Positions 1 to 6,226 of a stretch of 7,550 nt of DNA are shown here, one piece after another. Source of the DNA: Bacteroidota bacterium (GTDB lineage Bacteria > Bacteroidota > Bacteroidia > Chitinophagales > Chitinophagaceae); contig JAEVZP010000171.1 in assembly GCA_023392185.1 (NCBI GenBank), positions 1-7,550 on the forward strand, written 5' to 3'. The notes under the pieces were generated by a model. The model was given only the letters and a program-made list of their open reading frames with translations. It was not told where the DNA came from and made no database searches. Position 1 is the stretch's first letter; every line of letters begins with the position of its first letter. The translations under genes were made by a program, and so were the position numbers.

Positions 1-405
1 GTGTATATGCTGGCGGGCATGCACGAAGGACGTTTCAAAAGCTTTATTGCCCACAATGGTCTTTTCGATCTGCGCAGCTGGTATGGCACCACCGAGGAAA
101 TGTGGTTTGCCAACTGGGATCTGGGCGGCCCGTACTGGGATCCCAAATTCGCCAAAACCTACCAGCAGTTCTCGCCGAGCAATTTTGTGAGCAAATGGAA
201 CACCCCTATCCTGGTGATTCAGGGCGGGATGGATTTCCGGGTGCCGATTGAACAAGGGCAGCAGGCCTTTCAGGCGGCACAGTTGCGGGGCATCAAATCC
301 CGCCTGTTGTTTTTCCCCGACGAAAACCACTGGGTGCTGAAACCCCAAAACGCCCTCGCCTGGCAGCGCACCTTCTTTGGCTGGCTGGCCGAAACGCTCC
401 GGTAA
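1..405 (+). CDS. S9 family serine peptidase (DPP5-like), C-terminal fragment
   Basis: This is the last 134 residues of a prolyl-oligopeptidase-family (S9) alpha/beta-hydrolase. The gene begins left of the window, so the GTG at base 1 is only an in-frame codon and not a start. The closest family pattern is the dipeptidyl peptidase 5 / acylaminoacyl-peptidase type: an SHNG/AHNG-like segment followed by YGTTEEMWF (residues 28-36), the GGMDFRVP loop carrying the catalytic Asp (D78), and the PDENHW segment carrying the catalytic His (H110), followed by the usual VLKPQN. The nucleophile Ser (GxSxGG) would lie just upstream and cannot be seen. Family members in Bacteroidota are periplasmic and release dipeptides from oligopeptides; that location is inferred, because the signal peptide is outside the window. 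The gene ends with TAA and is followed by a strong hairpin terminator. It converges on the ABC permease gene. Confidence 0.93.
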   Translation: MYMLAGMHEGRFKSFIAHNGLFDLRSWYGTTEEMWFANWDLGGPYWDPKFAKTYQQFSPSNFVSKWNTPILVIQGGMDFRVPIEQGQQAFQAAQLRGIKSRLLFFPDENHWVLKPQNALAWQRTFFGWLAETLR

Positions 406-429
406 AAACGCCTCCTTTAAAAGGAACTC

Positions 430-467
430 AAAAAAAGCACAACGCGCCTTTACGTTGTGCTTTTTTT
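430..467. terminator. Bidirectional intrinsic terminator
   Basis: An 8-bp GC-containing stem (437-444 with 453-460, gcacaacg/cgttgtgc) and an 8-base loop are flanked by seven A on the left and seven T on the right. The T-tract works on either strand. It sits between the convergent S9 peptidase (stop at 405) and ABC permease (stop at 495), so it probably serves both. Confidence 0.92.
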
Positions 468-494
468 GATGGATGGCTTTCCTGGGAAGGAAGC

Positions 495-1694
495 TTATTT
501 TCCGGAAAAAACCGCCTTTCGGATGCTGTGCCACAACTGCGCCAGCACCACTGCCACTACAATCAACCACACCAACCACACCATCCACGAAGGCCAGAGC
601 GGCCAATGGACATCCATGCGGGATAGGAAATGACCGGCGACTGCATTGACCAGCGCTGCAGCCAGCAGCGCTGCCAGCAGACTTACGACAGGCGCAGGCA
701 AAAACCGTCTTGTTACAAAACGGGCCATAAACTGAGGGCTATACCCAATTTGACGCAGCAGCCGAAGTTGTTCGCGGGCCTCGGCGAGCAACAGCCGGAT
801 CAAAAGGATAAAAAGGCTCAGACCGGAAGCCAGCAGCACCAGCGCAAGCAGGCCGGTGCCGGCAGAAATGCCGCTCACCACCCGCTGTAGCGTTGCCAGC
901 CGGCTGGTCTCGCCACCCGTTTCGTAACCGTGATCGCGCAGCCAGCGCACCAGCTGCGGATCGGCCGGGTTTTGTGCGCGCACCAGGAGTCGGGCCGGCG
1001 GTGGCGGCTGGATGCCAAACTGCCGGTGCATTTGGTCCAGAAAAGCCTGTGGTACCAATACCGATGTGACGCGATCGGAGAAACCGGCAACCTGCCCGCG
1101 AAGCATCCGCGCCTCCGGCCCGCTGCCCAAAACCAGGTCGAACCCAATAGCTTTAATGGCATTCTCAGAAAGTTGCGGAAGCCCTTGTGCCGGTGCGAAC
1201 ACAAAATTGTAGGTCCGCAGAAATTCTTTGGCCAGGATAATGGGCACCTCGCGGCGCGAAGGATCCCAGCGCCAGTCTTCCGGAAGGGTATCCAGCATGG
1301 CATCGGGCACCGCTTCCAGAAACAGCAAGGTCGAAAAGCCATTTACCCCACCCAAAGCAGCACTCACCGGAAAAGCCGCCTGCATGATCCTGCCCACTTC
1401 TTCTACGCCCGGCACCGCTTGCAGGGCAGCCATTTCGGCATCAGTAAAACGCACTTTTGGAGAAAGCCCCATGTCGGCGTCTGTTACCGTGTGCGAAACG
1501 GTAAAAAATCCGCTGCCCAGCGCGTCGGTTCCGTCGCTGCCCCGCAGCGCCAGGCGGAAATTCCACCACATCGAAACGGCCAGCAGCAAAAAGAAGGTGC
1601 CCAGAAAAAGCGCCAGTCCTGCCCGGAAACGACGACCGGCTCCGTTGCCGCCCAAAAGCAACCGGGAGAGTAAAAGAGAAGCGCCCTGTTTCAT
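495..1694 (-). CDS. ABC transporter permease, FtsX/MacB-like fold
   Basis: A 399-residue integral membrane protein. Hydrophobicity indicates four membrane segments: about residues 25-45, 277-303, 330-353 and 369-388. A large extracytoplasmic domain (about 46-275) lies between the first and second, which is the topology of the FtsX/LolC/MacB permease superfamily. After the second segment there is a charged amphipathic stretch (about 304-326, AEAREQLRLLRQIGYSPQF) that matches the cytoplasmic coupling helix contacting the ATPase. The start ATG overlaps the stop of the ATPase gene by 4 bases (ATGA, 1691-1694), so the two are translationally coupled and probably form one transporter. The protein ends FSGK, encoded by one copy of the TTCCGGAA octamer (500-507). 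The substrate is not evident: lipoprotein, lipid or peptide handling and cell-division signalling are all known for this superfamily, and nothing here selects among them. It has no recognisable MacB-type tip or FtsX-specific motif that I would trust. Confidence 0.85.
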   Translation of the reverse strand: MKQGASLLLSRLLLGGNGAGRRFRAGLALFLGTFFLLLAVSMWWNFRLALRGSDGTDALGSGFFTVSHTVTDADMGLSPKVRFTDAEMAALQAVPGVEEVGRIMQAAFPVSAALGGVNGFSTLLFLEAVPDAMLDTLPEDWRWDPSRREVPIILAKEFLRTYNFVFAPAQGLPQLSENAIKAIGFDLVLGSGPEARMLRGQVAGFSDRVTSVLVPQAFLDQMHRQFGIQPPPPARLLVRAQNPADPQLVRWLRDHGYETGGETSRLATLQRVVSGISAGTGLLALVLLASGLSLFILLIRLLLAEAREQLRLLRQIGYSPQFMARFVTRRFLPAPVVSLLAALLAAALVNAVAGHFLSRMDVHWPLWPSWMVWLVWLIVVAVVLAQLWHSIRKAVFSGK

Positions 1695-2329
1695 AACACA
1701 AACTTTTGGGTAGCCCGGAAATGTGGATTGTCGTCCAGTTCAGCATAAAAAATACCGGCACCGCGCCGGTCGCTCACCGCCTGAATCAACTGCAGCGCGA
1801 TTCTTGCATTGTCGGCATCGAGATGGGAGCAAGGCTCATCGAGCAGCAGCCACCGGAAATCGGGAATCAGCGCGCGCAGGACAGCCGTCCGTTGCTGCTC
1901 GCCATAAGAAAGCCGGCCGGCGGGCTGATCGCGCCGGTGAGCAAGTCCGAGTTGTGCCACCCAGCGCGCGATTTCCACATCAGACTCCGGCGAGCCGAGT
2001 GCTTTTTTAAGCAGCAGGTTTTCCCACAGGGTCAACTCTTCAAAGAGCCGCAAATCCTGAAAAACAATCGACAGCGATTGTGCCCGAAGGGCCGCCAGGG
2101 TTTCGGCAGCTGCTTGCAACACCGCCGTCTGACCCCATAAAATATGGCCAGAAGCATCGTTGCGCAGACCATAGAGCAGGTGGATCAGGCTGGTTTTGCC
2201 GGTGCCGGAAGGCGCTCTCACAAAAACCCTTTCCCCCTGACAGAAAGACAGATTCTGGTTCCAGATACCAGAATTTCCGGAAATCGGCGGCAGGTAATCG
2301 GGACGCAGGTTTTGGATGGAAAGGGTCAT
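1691..2329 (-). CDS. ABC transporter ATP-binding protein, atypical (no switch His)
   Basis: A 212-residue nucleotide-binding subunit. Visible motifs in order are: Walker A APSGTGKTS (residues 39-47, Ala in place of the usual first Gly), Q-loop Q91 in VFQD, signature LSYGEQQR (140-147; usual LSGGQ), Walker B WLLLDEP with catalytic Glu E165, and D-loop SHLD (168-171). The H-loop is unusual: the stretch about 31-33 residues after E165 reads IFYAELDD (193-200) with no His where the switch His normally sits. The start is placed at the ATG giving MTLSIQNLRP because ABC homology begins there. The frame stays open to 2479, but that extension (rich in F, L, K) does not resemble an ABC N-terminus and would run into the intergenic region. 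The stop overlaps the permease start by 4 bases. Family context (FtsE/LolD/MacB-type cassettes) suggests it powers the adjacent FtsX-fold permease at the inner membrane. I could not identify a convincing promoter upstream. Confidence 0.88.
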   Translation of the reverse strand: MTLSIQNLRPDYLPPISGNSGIWNQNLSFCQGERVFVRAPSGTGKTSLIHLLYGLRNDASGHILWGQTAVLQAAAETLAALRAQSLSIVFQDLRLFEELTLWENLLLKKALGSPESDVEIARWVAQLGLAHRRDQPAGRLSYGEQQRTAVLRALIPDFRWLLLDEPCSHLDADNARIALQLIQAVSDRRGAGIFYAELDDNPHFRATQKFVL

Positions 2330-2569
2330 GAGGAAAAAAGGAAGTGAGGATAAACGCAGAAGCTGTAGGCAAGGTTTTGCTTTAAAAAGCACCAACCATT
2401 GTACAATAGAGGCAACAAGGAAGAAAGCGCCACGAAGTTGGGGTTTAAATGCACCACCGGCGTAGGTGGGGACACCCAAACCTGTGCCGCAATACCGGAA
2501 GGCAGGTGCTTCCGGATTTTTTTCCTTTTTGCATATCCCCGGTTTCTAAGTCTAATTTCGGCCCCCGAC
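2330..2569. other. Divergent intergenic region between ABC operon and acyl-CoA ligase
   Basis: This 240-base non-coding stretch separates the two divergent genes. It contains the ligase promoter boxes (2526-2560), a perfect 10-base palindrome ATTGTACAAT (2398-2407), and a small hairpin CCACC/GGTGG (2454-2458 with 2465-2469). The open frames crossing it in both directions are extensions of the real genes with no protein-like character. I saw no clear -7 box for the ABC operon on the minus strand. Confidence 0.6.
2526..2560 (+). promoter_or_regulatory. Putative Bacteroidota-type promoter of the acyl-CoA ligase gene
   Basis: A -33-like element TTTTTG (2526-2531) and a -7-like element TAATTTCG (2553-2560, one mismatch to TAnnTTTG) are separated by 21 bases, within the spacing accepted for Bacteroidota sigma factors. 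The -7 box ends only 9 bases before the ATG at 2570, so the transcript would have an extremely short leader. This is a motif match only. Confidence 0.55.
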
Positions 2570-4342
2570 ATGATTCAAAGAATTTTTGACATTGCAGCAG
2601 ATAAAGCCCAGCGCGCGCCCGAGGCCGTGCTGCTGGCTTCCAAAGAAGATGGCCAGTGGCGGGAATGGACCGCCGGTCAGTGTATTCAAAAAGCCCGTCA
2701 ACTAGCCGCCGGCCTGCTGGATTTAGGCATCAGCCGCGACCTGTCTGACCCGGAAAAGCAGGAAAAAGTTGTGCTTATTTCCGGAAACCGGCCCGAGTGG
2801 ATGATTGCCGACATGGGCGTGCAGATGGCCGGTGCCGTACTGACGCCGCTCTACCCTACTATTTCGACAACCGACCTGCAGTTTATTCTCCGCGAAGCGG
2901 GTGTGCGCTATGTGATCCTTTCCGGTCCGGACACCTACCGCCGCTTCGGCCCTACCCTGGCAGAAACCGAAGGCATCAAAGGTATCTTTACCTTCACGCC
3001 GACACCCGGGCTGCGGCATTGGGAAGAGTTGCTGGTGGAAGGCCGCGAAGTAAGCGAAACCGATCTGGCCCGCATCCGGCCCGAAACGCTGGCTACCATC
3101 ATTTATACCAGCGGCACCACCGGCGAGCCCAAAGGCGTGATGCTGACTCACCGCAATATCTGCGCAAACATTGAGCAGGCCTATCCTGCATTCACCTTTG
3201 CCGAAGAAGGTCAGAAAGCGCTGAGCTTTTTACCGCTCAACCATGTTTTTGAACGTACCATTACTTATTTGTATCTGCACGGCGGCCTCAGTGTGTGGTA
3301 TGCTGAAGGGCTGGAGAAAATCGGCGATAATCTCAAAGAAGTCAAGCCCATTGTGTTCTCAACGGTTCCACGCCTGCTCGAAAAAGTGTATGAAAAGCTT
3401 GTGGCCGTAGGGCTGGACCTGAAAGGCAGCAAGAAAAGGCTGTATTTCTGGGCGCTTGACCTGGCCCGCAAATACGACAATGCAAACTCCAAAGGCCTGG
3501 GCTACCGGCTGCAACTGGCCCTGGCCGACCGGCTTATTTTTGCTAAATGGCGGGCAGCGCTGGGCGGTAATATCCGCGCGATTGTAAGCGGCTCGGCGGC
3601 TTTGCAGGAACGCCTCAACCGCACGTTTTCGGCTACCGGCATGACGGTTATGGAAGGCTACGGACTGACCGAAGCGTCTCCCTTTATCTCCTGCAACCGC
3701 TTTGAGTCGGAAGGGCGGCGTATTTGCACGGTGGGTCCGCCGATTGATCATGTAGAAGTAAAGCTTGATGCCGATGGCGAAATCCTGGTGCGCGGCGAAA
3801 ACGTGATGAAAGGCTATTATAAAAGGCCGGAGCAAACCGCCGAGGTGCTTCAGGACGGCTGGCTGCGCACCGGTGATATCGGCACCTGGGTAGAAGACCG
3901 TTTCCTGAAAATTACCGACCGCAAGAAAGAGATCTTCAAAAATTCCGGTGGCAAATACATTGCGCCCCAACCGATTGAAAACAAAATCCGCGAAAGCCCT
4001 TTTATCGAGCAGATGATGGTGGTAGGTGCCGGTCAAAAATTTGTTGGGGCGCTGATCGTACCGGCCTTCGAACGGCTGCGTAAATGGCTTGCTGACAATG
4101 AAATTCCGTTGCCGCAGACGCGTGAAGAAATTGCTGCGCTGCCGCAGGTCCGCCAGCTGATCAAAAAACAACTCGACAAGTACAACGCCGGATTCTCCGA
4201 CTTTGAGCGGGTGAAAAAATTTGTATTGTTGCCGCAGGAATGGACGCTGGAGAAGGGCGAAATGACCCCTTCACTGAAACTGCGCCGCCGGGTGGTGGAG
4301 CAGAAATATGCTGCTGCGATTGCGGAGATGTATGCGGGCTAA
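2570..4342 (+). CDS. Long-chain fatty acid--CoA ligase (AMP-forming)
   Basis: A 590-residue ANL-superfamily adenylating enzyme that activates fatty acids to acyl-CoA through an acyl-AMP intermediate; it is probably cytoplasmic or membrane-peripheral. Visible motifs are: the P-loop YTSGTTGEPKG (residues 179-189), the aryl/adenine motif GYGLTE (363-368), the ribose-binding TGD within GWLRTGDIG (430-438), the hinge region TDRKKEIFKNSGGKYIAPQPIE (starting at 449), and a C-terminal GEMTPSLKLRRR (563-574), in which K570 is the likely catalytic Lys of the long-chain (FAA1/FadD15-like) subgroup. Length is typical. The start is set at the ATG giving MIQRIFDIAA, where similarity to this subgroup begins. 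The frame is open back to 2399, but the extra 57 residues are low-quality sequence overlapping the promoter boxes. It is divergent from the ABC operon and convergent with metK. Exact chain-length preference cannot be told from sequence. Confidence 0.95.
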   Translation: MIQRIFDIAADKAQRAPEAVLLASKEDGQWREWTAGQCIQKARQLAAGLLDLGISRDLSDPEKQEKVVLISGNRPEWMIADMGVQMAGAVLTPLYPTISTTDLQFILREAGVRYVILSGPDTYRRFGPTLAETEGIKGIFTFTPTPGLRHWEELLVEGREVSETDLARIRPETLATIIYTSGTTGEPKGVMLTHRNICANIEQAYPAFTFAEEGQKALSFLPLNHVFERTITYLYLHGGLSVWYAEGLEKIGDNLKEVKPIVFSTVPRLLEKVYEKLVAVGLDLKGSKKRLYFWALDLARKYDNANSKGLGYRLQLALADRLIFAKWRAALGGNIRAIVSGSAALQERLNRTFSATGMTVMEGYGLTEASPFISCNRFESEGRRICTVGPPIDHVEVKLDADGEILVRGENVMKGYYKRPEQTAEVLQDGWLRTGDIGTWVEDRFLKITDRKKEIFKNSGGKYIAPQPIENKIRESPFIEQMMVVGAGQKFVGALIVPAFERLRKWLADNEIPLPQTREEIAALPQVRQLIKKQLDKYNAGFSDFERVKKFVLLPQEWTLEKGEMTPSLKLRRRVVEQKYAAAIAEMYAG

Positions 4343-4370
4343 CGCGCTTGTCTGCCACCGGTATGCCCCC

Positions 4371-4422
4371 TGAAAATGCAGCACCCGTCGGATTGTACAA
4401 TCCGACGGGTGCTGCATTTTCA
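4371..4422. terminator. Perfect 52-base palindrome, probable bidirectional terminator
   Basis: Bases 4371-4396 and 4397-4422 are exact reverse complements with no spacer. The centre is ATTGTACAAT, flanked by GC-rich GTCGG/CCGAC and GCAGCACCC/GGGTGCTGC arms, with A4 and T4 at the outer edges. As RNA either strand would fold into a stem of more than 20 bp with a tiny loop followed by TTTTC. It lies between the convergent acyl-CoA ligase (stop 4342) and metK (stop 4446), the position expected for a shared terminator. The T-run is short, and the absolute symmetry is greater than a terminator needs, so a dispersed repeat (REP-like) is an alternative origin. Confidence 0.82.
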
Positions 4423-4432
4423 AATCAGGGAA

Positions 4433-4444
4433 ATTTCCGGAAAT
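4433..4444. repeat. Intergenic copy of the TTCCGGAA palindrome (ATTTCCGGAAAT)
   Basis: A 12-base perfect palindrome one base beyond the metK stop codon. It is identical to 2273-2284 (inside the ABC ATPase gene) and shares its core with six other copies in the window. It is not coding here, so codon choice cannot explain it. Confidence 0.6.
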
Positions 4445-4445
4445 C

Positions 4446-5696
4446 TTAAAGCCCGAAAGCGGCTTTGACTTTATCGACGAAGTCGAGCTTTTCCCAGGTA
4501 AAGAGTTCTACCTGAAGTTCTTTCTGCTTGCCGTCCGCACTGCGGAAGGTTTTCGTAACAGTGCGCGGCGTGCGGCCCATATGGCCGTAGGCGGCGCACT
4601 CCGAGTACATCGGCTGGCGCAGCTTCAGGCGCTGTTCAATAAAATAAGGACGCATATCGAACACCTCGCTGATTTTTTCGGCAATCCCGCCGTCAGACAG
4701 GTCTACCTTGGCTGTGCCGTAGGTGTTCACATACAAACCCATTGGCTCGGCTACCCCAATGGCATAACTCACCTGTACCAGCACTTCATCACACAGGCCG
4801 GCAGCCACCATGTTTTTGGCAATGTGGCGGGTGGCATAAGCCGCCGAACGGTCTACCTTGCTCGGGTCTTTTCCGGAAAAAGCACCACCGCCGTGTGCAC
4901 CTTTACCACCATAGGTATCCACGATAATCTTGCGACCCGTAAGACCGGTATCACCGTGAGGACCACCGATCACAAACTTGCCCGTTGGGTTGATGTGATA
5001 CTTGATATCGTCGTTGAAAAACGCCTGATACTGTGGATAATCCTTCCTAACCCGCGGAATGAGGATGCTTTTGATGTCCTCTGTAATGCGGGCCTGCATT
5101 TCGGCTTCGTCGCCAAAGTCGTCGTGCTGGGTAGAGATTACGATCGTGTCGATGCGCAGCGGCCGGTTGTGGTCGTCGTATTCGAGCGTCACCTGGCTTT
5201 TGGCATCTGGACGCAAATACGTCATTTGCGCTTCTTCTTTCCGGATTTCGGAGAGTTCGCGCAGCAGGGCATGGCTCAGATCGAGGGCGAGCGGCATAAA
5301 ATTGGCCGTCTCGTTGGTGGCATAGCCAAACATCATTCCCTGATCGCCGGCGCCTTGTTCTTCTTTGGTTTTCTTATCGACGCCCTGATTGATATCGGGG
5401 CTTTGCTCGTGAATGGCCGACAGTACACCGCAGGATTTGGCCTCGAACATATAATCGCTCTTGGTGTACCCGATTTTTGAAATCACATCCCGGGCAATGG
5501 TCGGGATATCGATATAGGTCTTGCTGTTGACTTCGCCGGCCAGCACCACCTGACCAGTGGTGACGAGGGTTTCGCAGGCCACCTTGGATTCCGGGTCCCA
5601 GGCGAGGAAGTTGTCAACGAGTGCGTCTGAAATCTGATCCGCGACTTTGTCGGGATGGCCTTCCGAAACCGATTCGGAAGTGAAGAGGTATGGCAT
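4446..5696 (-). CDS. metK: S-adenosylmethionine synthetase (methionine adenosyltransferase)
   Basis: A 416-residue cytoplasmic enzyme that makes S-adenosylmethionine from methionine and ATP, releasing phosphate and pyrophosphate; it normally works as a homotetramer with Mg2+ and K+. Family signatures are intact: [11 protein letters not shown] (residues 7-17, ATP-binding His14 and metal-binding Asp16), the hexapeptide signature [12 protein letters not shown] (115-126), [13 protein letters not shown] (244-256), and the P-loop-like GGGAFSGKD (269-277). The start [10 protein letters not shown] is the standard N-terminus. The length is slightly above the 380-400 residues common in proteobacteria, the extra residues lying in surface segments (about 159-225) as often seen in Bacteroidota. 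It is transcribed alone, converging with the acyl-CoA ligase across the 52-base palindrome. Its upstream region holds nested inverted repeats and a -7-like box; I found no match to the SAM-I or SAM-II riboswitch consensus. Confidence 0.98.
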   Translation of the reverse strand: MPYLFTSESVSEGHPDKVADQISDALVDNFLAWDPESKVACETLVTTGQVVLAGEVNSKTYIDIPTIARDVISKIGYTKSDYMFEAKSCGVLSAIHEQSPDINQGVDKKTKEEQGAGDQGMMFGYATNETANFMPLALDLSHALLRELSEIRKEEAQMTYLRPDAKSQVTLEYDDHNRPLRIDTIVISTQHDDFGDEAEMQARITEDIKSILIPRVRKDYPQYQAFFNDDIKYHINPTGKFVIGGPHGDTGLTGRKIIVDTYGGKGAHGGGAFSGKDPSKVDRSAAYATRHIAKNMVAAGLCDEVLVQVSYAIGVAEPMGLYVNTYGTAKVDLSDGGIAEKISEVFDMRPYFIEQRLKLRQPMYSECAAYGHMGRTPRTVTKTFRSADGKQKELQVELFTWEKLDFVDKVKAAFGL

Positions 5697-5726
5697 ACAG
5701 TTTTCGTTTTTGCCCGTAGAAAAGCG

Positions 5727-5827
5727 GGGTGGCGAAGGTAAGGGTTACGAAGCAGAAAGGCTCCCTACAATATGCATTTGAAGCCAAAGGACCTTCAACA
5801 CCCGCTTCTGCAAAGCCTTCGCCATCC
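5727..5827. repeat. Nested inverted repeats upstream of metK
   Basis: The outer arms are GGGTGGCGAAGG (5727-5738) and CCTTCGCCATCC (5816-5827): a continuous 12-bp stem with one G-U on the plus strand, or 9 bp plus a mismatch on the minus strand. Inside are GCAGAA/TTCTGC (5752-5757 with 5806-5811) and TTGAAG/CTTCAA (5778-5783 with 5793-5798, 9-base loop). All three pairs are correctly nested. This could be a structured leader RNA for metK or the remnant of a small palindromic element. It has no T-run, so it is not an intrinsic terminator. Confidence 0.45.
5733..5740 (-). promoter_or_regulatory. metK: Putative -7 element for metK (TACCTTCG)
   Basis: On the minus strand TACCTTCG matches TAnnTTTG with one change, the same T-to-C change seen upstream of the acyl-CoA ligase. 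It lies 36 bases before the metK ATG. No TTG occurs at the proper distance upstream, so support is weak, and it overlaps one arm of the inverted repeat at 5727-5827. Confidence 0.35.
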
Positions 5828-5830
5828 GTT

Positions 5831-6136
5831 TTACCGGCCTGATTTGGCAGGGATTTTCCGGCGTAACACCGGTGCGCCGTTCAAATGGTTCAGTTCCACC
5901 TCATATAGACATGTTTCCTGCCTGGCAGCAACGATCGCTCTGGTATTGGGCGCTGTTGAAATCACCTCCTTACAGGTATACCGGTTGCCGCTTCGTGCAA
6001 GCGGGTGCGTGCCGGAGTAGGTTATAACAAAAGGTTTTCCCTCCACAACGATCGCATACGTATTCGGCCGGTCCAGGAAGGAGACGCTGCCGGTTTGCAG
6101 ATGCACCACTTTCACTCTTAACAGCCGGGCCAGCAT
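5831..6136 (-). CDS. Possible small protein of unknown function (101 aa)
   Basis: I do not recognise this protein. The frame encodes 101 residues with a balanced, globular composition (MLARLLRVKVVHLQTG..., alternating polar and hydrophobic residues suggesting beta strands, three Cys), no membrane segment and no signal peptide. Its codon choice (CTG, GGC, GTG, ACC) resembles that of its neighbours, which favours it over the overlapping plus-strand frame at 5772-6020. It lies on the same strand as metK and the outer-membrane protein gene. A -7-like box TAAATTCG is found at 6154-6161. The same frame is open upstream to the TGA that ends the outer-membrane gene at 6227-6229, but no ATG, GTG or TTG occurs there. 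It may be a chance frame in a non-coding region; if real, it fills most of the otherwise empty 530 bases before metK. Confidence 0.42.
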   Translation of the reverse strand: MLARLLRVKVVHLQTGSVSFLDRPNTYAIVVEGKPFVITYSGTHPLARSGNRYTCKEVISTAPNTRAIVAARQETCLYEVELNHLNGAPVLRRKIPAKSGR

Positions 6137-6153
6137 CTCCAGGCGCTTTTGAC

Positions 6154-6161
6154 CGAATTTA
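6154..6161 (-). promoter_or_regulatory. Putative -7 element for the 101-aa frame (TAAATTCG)
   Basis: A minus-strand match to TAnnTTTG with a single T-to-C difference, 17 bases before the ATG at 6136. No good -33 TTG is present. It is listed because the same variant box precedes two better-supported genes here. Confidence 0.25.
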
Positions 6162-6226
6162 TGACAGTGTAGAATGTTAGGTCGATAAAGATTCAGGTTC
6201 TGATACTTTTTTTCCCGGAAAAGACA

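Noticed and set aside
930..1673. Long plus-strand frame of 247 codons opposite the ABC permease
   Set aside because: It is antisense to a well-supported membrane protein gene, and its composition (many Arg, Gln, His, Pro) is typical of a shadow frame.
2398..2407. ATTGTACAAT palindrome also found at the centre of the 52-base palindrome (4392-4401), suggesting a shared regulatory site
   Set aside because: Repeated 10-mers are expected by chance in 7.5 kb, and in the second location the sequence is just the hairpin tip. No further similarity flanks the two copies.
2330..2479. N-terminal extension of the ABC ATPase with a hydrophobic stretch that might be a membrane anchor
   Set aside because: The cassette homology begins exactly at the ATG at 2329, and the extension consists of intergenic-type sequence containing A/T runs.
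3359..4171. 270-codon minus-strand frame inside the acyl-CoA ligase gene, and the 299-codon plus-strand frame at 4581-5480 inside metK
   Set aside because: Both lie opposite genes whose family motifs are unmistakable. Neither has recognisable domains, so they are antisense shadows.
5697..5830. SAM-I or SAM-II riboswitch upstream of metK
   Set aside because: I looked for the conserved SAM-I core and the SAM-II pseudoknot pattern on the minus strand and found neither. The only structure is the unrelated set of nested inverted repeats.
5772..6020. 82-residue plus-strand frame starting ATG
   Set aside because: It overlaps the minus-strand 101-residue frame, begins inside the inverted-repeat region, has a less protein-like composition and no promoter-like sequence in front.
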